Shown here: positions 6,409 through 10,388 of the stretch, one piece after another | How the letters are laid out: the number at the start of each line of letters is the position of its first letter | Position numbering within the stretch: the first letter of the stretch is position 1 | NCBI GenBank assembly: GCA_001510455.1 | Contig: LFFH01000050.1 | Coordinates: forward strand, 1-10,388 | DNA from: Actinobacteria bacterium casp-actino8 | GTDB lineage: Bacteria > Actinomycetota > Acidimicrobiia > Acidimicrobiales > Ilumatobacteraceae | Direction of reading: 5' to 3' | Length of the DNA stretch: 10,388 bases | Program-made: the position numbers and the translations under genes | Notes under the pieces: model-generated | Told to the model about the DNA's origin: nothing | The model's input: only the letters and a program-made list of their open reading frames with translations | The model's database searches: none

Positions 6409-7508
6409 GCGCCTCCGTCGCCGTGAACCTTCTGTGGTGCCGTCCGGGCTCGGTGGGTGGAAGTGAGGAGTATCTCGTTCGGCAGTTGACCGGTGTGGCG
6501 ACTCACGGAGTTCGGGCGAAGGTGTTCGCTCCGAAGGGTTTCACGGCTGCACACCCTCGACTCGCCGAACTGCACGATGTGGTCGAGGCACGACACGACT
6601 CGTCGTCACGGCTCCGTCGAATCGCGACCGAGTCGACCTGGCTGCCTCGCCGGGCTCGAGGAGTCGACGTCGTTCATCATGGCGGTGGAACCATGCCGGC
6701 CCGAAGCCCTGAGCCGTCGATCCTCACGATTCACGATCTGCAGTACCGCAAGTATCCGCAGTACTTCTCGCGAACTCGACGTACCTACCTCGAATCGGTG
6801 ATGCCACGATCGGCTCGCCGAGCCACTCTGATCGCCGTTCCCACTCATTACGTTCGCACGACGGTCGTCGATGCCTTCGACGTCGATCCAGGACGCGTGA
6901 TCGTCGTTCCGCACGGTGTCGACGAGCGACTGAATTCGGAGTGCACACCCGAGGACGAGCTGCGCCGACGTTTCGACCTGGGAGACGGGCCGATCGTGGT
7001 GTACCCCGCGGTCACCCATCCGCACAAGAACCACTCCTTCTTGATCGACGTGGCCGATCGTCACTGGTCGCATCTCGGGGTTCGGCTCGTCCTCATGGGA
7101 GGGGCTGGTTCGGTCGATGAAGCGGTGCGCAGTCAGTTGGTCGATGAGCGGGTGGCCCGCACAGTCGTACACGTGGGCCGGGTCTCCGATGCCGACCGCA
7201 ACGGTCTCGTCCGTATGGCCCAAGCCCTCGCGTTCCCGAGTGAATACGAAGGGTTCGGCGCTCCGGTGATCGAGGCCATGCAACTCGGAACGCCGGTCGT
7301 GGCGAGTGATCAGGCGTGTCTGCCCGAAGTGGTCGGCGACGCCGGACTCGTCCTCGCGCTCCAAGAGGATCTCTGGGCCGGGTTGCCCGATCTGGTGCGA
7401 GCGCGGCGAACCGAACTCGTTCAGCGAGGTGTCGATCGCGTCCATCAGTTCTCGATCGAGGCCTCGGGTGCGGCCCTGGCCGACGCCTATCGGATGGTCG
7501 CTCCGTGA
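6405..7508 (+). CDS. GT4-family glycosyltransferase, second of three
   Basis: A 367-residue GT-B, GT4-type transferase. The N-terminal domain opens with VAVNLLWCRPGSVGGSEEY (5-23), the glycine loop plus Glu pair common in GT4 enzymes. The linker into the donor domain has VVYPAVTHPHKNHSFLIDV with H207-K208-N209, equivalent to the R/K-K-N of family members. EGFGAPVIE (E282 to E290) is the intact EX7E motif, followed by GTPVVASDQACLPEVVGDAG, a good donor-site match. It resembles mannosyl- and rhamnosyl-type transferases, but donor and acceptor cannot be assigned. The ATG at 6405 overlaps the stop of the first transferase as ATGA (6405-6408), with GGAGG directly before it, so translation is probably coupled. 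The open frame extends to 6351 inside the previous gene; that extension is not used. Confidence 0.92.
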   Translation: MSASVAVNLLWCRPGSVGGSEEYLVRQLTGVATHGVRAKVFAPKGFTAAHPRLAELHDVVEARHDSSSRLRRIATESTWLPRRARGVDVVHHGGGTMPARSPEPSILTIHDLQYRKYPQYFSRTRRTYLESVMPRSARRATLIAVPTHYVRTTVVDAFDVDPGRVIVVPHGVDERLNSECTPEDELRRRFDLGDGPIVVYPAVTHPHKNHSFLIDVADRHWSHLGVRLVLMGGAGSVDEAVRSQLVDERVARTVVHVGRVSDADRNGLVRMAQALAFPSEYEGFGAPVIEAMQLGTPVVASDQACLPEVVGDAGLVLALQEDLWAGLPDLVRARRTELVQRGVDRVHQFSIEASGAALADAYRMVAP

Positions 7509-8770
7509 CCGGACGATCGTTGCGTCTCGCCGTGCTGTGTCCGCATTTCGCGCCCGATACCGCTCCGACCGGTGTGGTCATGACGCGCATCGTGAGTGAG
7601 TTGGTCGAGCAGGGCCACGAGGTTCACGTCGTCACCTCGCTGCCGTGGTACGCGAAGCACCGCGTCGAGCCCGAGTGGGCGGGGGTGACCTGGCGAACTC
7701 GAACCTCGGACGAACCATGGGGCAGTGTCACGCGCCTCGACCCGATCGCCGGCTCCGACAAACGCAATCTCTGGCGTCGCGCGCTCGGCTTCGTCGGATT
7801 CTCGGTGACGGCGGCCGTCGCCGGTTCGCGCGTGGCTCGCGGTCGGAGGCTCGACGCTGTCCTCGTGATGTCGCCACCACTCACCCTCGGTGTGTCGGGT
7901 TGGTACGTCGCCCGTCGACGTCGAGCACCCCTCGTCGTCAACATTCAAGACGTCTTCCCCGATGCAGCGGTGGAATCGGGCGCCATCACGAACCGCCTCG
8001 TGATCGCGACCGCCCGGTATCTCGAGCGCTGGGTCTATCGTCGAGCCGAAGCCGTGACGGTCCTGTCGGAGGATCTGGCCGACAATCTGCGCGCCAAAGT
8101 GTCGCGCCAGCGTGCGTGGAGGATCCGTACGATTCCGAACTTCGTCGACGTGGAAGCGATTCAGCCGATCGATCGGCTCACGGCCTATCGACGTGAACTC
8201 GGAATCGACGAGCGTCCGGTGGTCATGTACGCCGGAAACATCGGGTTCTCGCAGTCACTCGACTCGATGATCGCCGCGGCCCGTGCGCTGCCTGATGTGT
8301 GGTTCGTGATCAACGGCGACGGAGCGGCCCGGGCCGAACTCGAACGGGAAGCGCGCGACCTCCCAAATGTCGTGTTCGGCGAGTATCAGCCGGCCGAACG
8401 TCTCTCGGAGGTGTTGGCGACCGGAGACGTGCACGCCGTACTTCTGAAAGCCGGACTCGGCCGAGTGAGCGTTCCGTCGAAGACGTATTCGATCATGGCC
8501 GCCGGTCGGCCGATCGTCGCGGCGGTCGATCCTGGTACCGAGGTCCCCCGCCTGGTGTCGGCATCGGAGGGCGGGATCTGTGTTCCACCCGACGACGAGA
8601 CCGCTTTCGTCGAGGCCGTACGAACATTGGTCGGGGATCTCGATCGCAGTGCTTCGATGGGTCGCCGAGCCCGCCGCCACGTCGAATCCGAAGCCTCACC
8701 GGCGGCGGTTGCAGCCTCGTACGCGGGCCTCTTGTCGTCCCCAGGTGTCACACCCGATCAGCGACTCTGA
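7505..8770 (+). CDS. WbuB/WcaI-like GT4 glycosyltransferase, third of three
   Basis: A 421-residue GT-B transferase of the WbuB/WcaI-like branch of GT4, known from O-antigen and capsule clusters. It begins LRLAVLCPHFAPDTAPTG (6-23), the typical 'Y/HFxPExxxxG' opening. The acceptor domain holds NIQDVFPDAAVESG (146-159), a hallmark of this branch. The donor domain starts with VMYAGNIGFSQSLDSMIAAA (from 240). Where other GT4 enzymes have EX7E, this one reads SVPSKTYSIMAAGRP (322-336), with Arg321 and Ser329 at the Glu positions; VDPGTEV follows. A hydrophobic stretch around residues 95-110 may touch the membrane, as in relatives that use lipid-linked acceptors. The GTG at 7505 overlaps the previous stop as GTGA (7505-7508). 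It ends the tight three-gene block; 49 bases then separate it from the next gene, which has its own candidate promoter. Confidence 0.9.
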   Translation: MTGRSLRLAVLCPHFAPDTAPTGVVMTRIVSELVEQGHEVHVVTSLPWYAKHRVEPEWAGVTWRTRTSDEPWGSVTRLDPIAGSDKRNLWRRALGFVGFSVTAAVAGSRVARGRRLDAVLVMSPPLTLGVSGWYVARRRRAPLVVNIQDVFPDAAVESGAITNRLVIATARYLERWVYRRAEAVTVLSEDLADNLRAKVSRQRAWRIRTIPNFVDVEAIQPIDRLTAYRRELGIDERPVVMYAGNIGFSQSLDSMIAAARALPDVWFVINGDGAARAELEREARDLPNVVFGEYQPAERLSEVLATGDVHAVLLKAGLGRVSVPSKTYSIMAAGRPIVAAVDPGTEVPRLVSASEGGICVPPDDETAFVEAVRTLVGDLDRSASMGRRARRHVESEASPAAVAASYAGLLSSPGVTPDQRL

Positions 8771-8804
8771 TCCCGCCTGACCCGTCGCTGAGCCCTCGGC
8801 CAGA

Positions 8805-8819
8805 TAGCCTCGGTCACTC
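8805..8819 (+). promoter_or_regulatory. Candidate -10 element upstream of the histidine-rich protein
   Basis: TAGCCT (8805-8810) fits TANNNT and ends nine bases before the GTG at 8820, within the extended context GATAGCCT. A transcript starting at about 8817-8820 would be leaderless or nearly so. No Shine-Dalgarno is present before the GTG. No -35 was found at the usual spacing. Confidence 0.45.
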
Positions 8820-9674
8820 GTGGGTCAGGCATCGTCATCCAAGAGAACATCGGCCGATCGAGTGGCGAAGCTCGCCGCCAAGGGGAAGGGCCGTAAGGTC
8901 CGCTTCAAGGGCGGTGCGCTCTTCCCGGCCGTGATGATCGGTGTGGCCGTCATCGGCGCCGCTCTCGTCATCTACTCGCGAGAGTCGATTCCCGATCGCA
9001 ACGTGCCGCCCACCGTCACCGACCACTGGCACGTGTCGTACGGCTTCTACGCCTGCGACTCCTGGTTGCCTGATCTCCAGGGCAACAAGGAAGAACTCGA
9101 CACCGCTGGTCAGCTGCTCGTCGACGAATTCCGTCGCACGGGTATCCACAGCCATGACGACGGAGTGATCCACTGGCATCCGTACACCTCGGCGGCCACT
9201 GGCCGAAACGCCAAGTTGAAGGTCTTCCTCGACGTCTACGGTGTCAAGCTCTCGGACTCCAAGATCGAATTCCCGGCCGACCAGGGCGGGGCCGTCTACG
9301 AAGAGGGCGAGACCAAGTGCATCGACGAGAACGGCGATGCCGTCGACGGTGAAGTCATCGTCTACCTCTACGACTCGTACGACGACGCCTCGAACTTCAC
9401 CACCTACATCACCAACTTCCGCGAAGTCCGTTTCGACAAGGACGCCATGGCCATCACGATCGCCTTCGTGCCGGCTGGTACGAATCCGGGAATGCCGCTG
9501 TCGGCGATCAACCTGCCCGAGCTCGGCGCGGCCGACACCGGCCAGGCACCGCCCACCACGATCGATCCTTCGGCTCCGGTCGAATCAGGTGCCACGACCA
9601 CCTTGCCGTCCGAAGAGGCTGCTTCGGGAGCCACGACCACGATCGCTGGGCCGACCACCACCGCAGGCGGCTGA
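8820..9674 (+). CDS. Membrane-anchored histidine-rich protein of unknown function
   Basis: A 284-residue protein I cannot assign to a named family. A basic cytoplasmic N terminus (1-32, many Lys/Arg) precedes one membrane helix (about 33-51, LFPAVMIGVAVIGAALVIY), giving an N-in, C-out topology. The outer domain has two conserved-looking His clusters: TDHWHVSYGFYACD (67-80) and GIHSHDDGVIHWHP (108-121). H69, H71, H110, H112, H118 and H120 could bind metal. Only two cysteines occur, C79 and C167, which could form a disulfide. From about 240 the chain is a flexible Pro/Thr/Ser/Ala/Gly tail with repeated SGATTT and PTTT units, typical of wall-spanning linkers. The start is GTG 8820 with a TAGCCT element upstream. 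Codon use is unusually C-ending compared with neighbours. The stop overlaps the next start as TGATG, so it is coupled to the nucleotidyltransferase and likely serves glycan or envelope assembly; that role is inference. Confidence 0.85.
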   Translation: MGQASSSKRTSADRVAKLAAKGKGRKVRFKGGALFPAVMIGVAVIGAALVIYSRESIPDRNVPPTVTDHWHVSYGFYACDSWLPDLQGNKEELDTAGQLLVDEFRRTGIHSHDDGVIHWHPYTSAATGRNAKLKVFLDVYGVKLSDSKIEFPADQGGAVYEEGETKCIDENGDAVDGEVIVYLYDSYDDASNFTTYITNFREVRFDKDAMAITIAFVPAGTNPGMPLSAINLPELGAADTGQAPPTTIDPSAPVESGATTTLPSEEAASGATTTIAGPTTTAGG

Positions 9675-10388
9675 TGCGCGCGGTGGTGCTCGTGGGCGGG
9701 TTCGGTACCCGTCTGCGGCCGCTCACCTTCACGACGCCGAAACCCATGCTTCCGGTCGGCAATCGACCGATCATCGAGAACTTGGTCTCGATGCTGTCGC
9801 AGGCCGGTGTGTCCGAAGTGGTTCTGGCTCTCGGATTCAAGTCGGAGCCGTTCATGGAAGCTTTTCCCGACGGTCGGTGTGCGGGTGTGGCACTTCATTA
9901 CGCCGTCGAACCCGAGCCACTCGACACGGGCGGTGCCATCCGCTTCGCCGCCGAGCACGCCGGGGTCGATGACACCTTCGTCGTGGTCAACGGCGACGTG
10001 CTCACCGACCTCGACGTCGGCCGGCTGATCGAGTGTCACCGCGCGACTGGCGCGGAGGCCACCATTCATCTGACTCCGGTCGACGATCCATCGGCGTACG
10101 GTGTGGTCGAGCTCGACGTCGACGGTCGGGTGAGAAGGTTCGTCGAGAAGCCGGCCCCGGGTACGGCACCGAGCAATCTGATCAATGCCGGGACCTACGT
10201 GTTCGAGTCGTCGGTGCTGGCTCGTATCCCGAGTGGTCGCAAGGTCTCGATCGAACGTGAAACCTTTCCGGCACTCGTCGACGACGGCACGCTGTTCGCA
10301 CTGTCGACCCACGATTACTGGATCGACACCGGACGTCCGGACACGTATCGGCAGGCGAACTTCGATCTGCTCGACGGGCGGCGTCGCA
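9674..10388 (+). CDS. Sugar-1-phosphate nucleotidyltransferase, probably mannose-1-phosphate guanylyltransferase (3' truncated by window)
   Basis: The first 238 residues of an NDP-sugar pyrophosphorylase; the gene continues beyond the window without a stop. It joins a sugar 1-phosphate to an NTP, releasing pyrophosphate. The signature VGGFGTRLRPLT (7-18) plus PKPMLPVGNRPII binds the NTP, with R13 and K23 as key residues. EPLDTGGA follows, then VNGDVLTDLD (105-114) with the metal-binding D108, then EKP (158-160), INAGTYVFE (170-178) and YWIDTG near 216. The sequence resembles short GDP-mannose pyrophosphorylases (GMPP/ManC-like) more than RmlA or GalU, but base and sugar specificity are inferred. 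The ATG at 9674 shares its A with the preceding TGA (TGATG), so the start is firm and coupling likely. With the three transferases upstream, it probably supplies their activated sugar. Confidence 0.9.
   Translation, partial: MRAVVLVGGFGTRLRPLTFTTPKPMLPVGNRPIIENLVSMLSQAGVSEVVLALGFKSEPFMEAFPDGRCAGVALHYAVEPEPLDTGGAIRFAAEHAGVDDTFVVVNGDVLTDLDVGRLIECHRATGAEATIHLTPVDDPSAYGVVELDVDGRVRRFVEKPAPGTAPSNLINAGTYVFESSVLARIPSGRKVSIERETFPALVDDGTLFALSTHDYWIDTGRPDTYRQANFDLLDGRRR

Noticed and set aside
9404..10312. Minus-strand open frame of 302 codons opposite the nucleotidyltransferase
   Set aside because: The + strand has an unbroken frame with all pyrophosphorylase motifs; the antisense product shows nothing recognisable.
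1..10388. Searched for CRISPR repeats, tRNA or rRNA genes, insertion sequences and phage genes
   Set aside because: No regularly spaced repeats, cloverleaf, transposase motif or terminal inverted repeat was seen; nearly the whole window is covered by ordinary genes.

Overview
This is high-GC, gene-dense bacterial DNA with short intergenic gaps, many GTG starts, Arg/Asp/Val-rich proteins and codons dominated by tcg, cga, gtc and gac. The content points to an actinobacterium: a CofC/FbiD-type enzyme of coenzyme F420 synthesis, a DinB/maleylpyruvate-isomerase-like protein of a family common in mycothiol producers, and likely leaderless starts behind TANNNT -10 elements. The Thr-rich 'TTT' tail of one envelope protein and the overall style suggest the class Acidimicrobiia (Ilumatobacter-like), but this is inference without a database search.

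Layout. (1) Positions 1-95: the last ten codons of a very basic protein, possibly the C-terminal tail of an HU-type nucleoid protein, then a textbook intrinsic terminator. (2) Positions 118-2326: a TIGR03084-type metal-binding protein on +, converging on a two-gene minus-strand operon of cofC and a PIG-L deacetylase, which overlap by ATGA. (3) Positions 2383-4693: gpsA on +, divergent from cofC, followed by an overlapping 438-residue protein of unknown function. (4) Positions 4702-5241: an NADPH-dependent FMN reductase-like flavoprotein on -. (5) Positions 5326-8770: three GT4 glycosyltransferases on +, joined by 4-base stop/start overlaps. (6) Positions 8820-10388: a membrane-anchored, histidine-rich protein of unknown function, coupled by TGATG to a sugar-1-phosphate nucleotidyltransferase that runs off the window.

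How the genes work together. The left half is mostly housekeeping: phospholipid precursor synthesis (gpsA), F420 precursor synthesis (cofC), and two enzymes from superfamilies that include mycothiol enzymes. The order HU / cofC (opposite strand) / gpsA matches the order and relative orientation I recall from Mycobacterium tuberculosis (hupB ... Rv2983/fbiD - gpsA). The right half is a glycan-building block: one protein makes an activated sugar (probably GDP-mannose or a similar NDP-sugar), three transferases add sugars, and the anchored histidine-rich protein sits between them. No mobile element, CRISPR array, tRNA or rRNA is visible. Every gap between genes is under 100 bases; the gaps hold one terminator and several candidate promoters.

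The best leads for something undescribed are the histidine-rich anchored protein (8820-9674) and the 438-residue protein downstream of gpsA (3377-4693).
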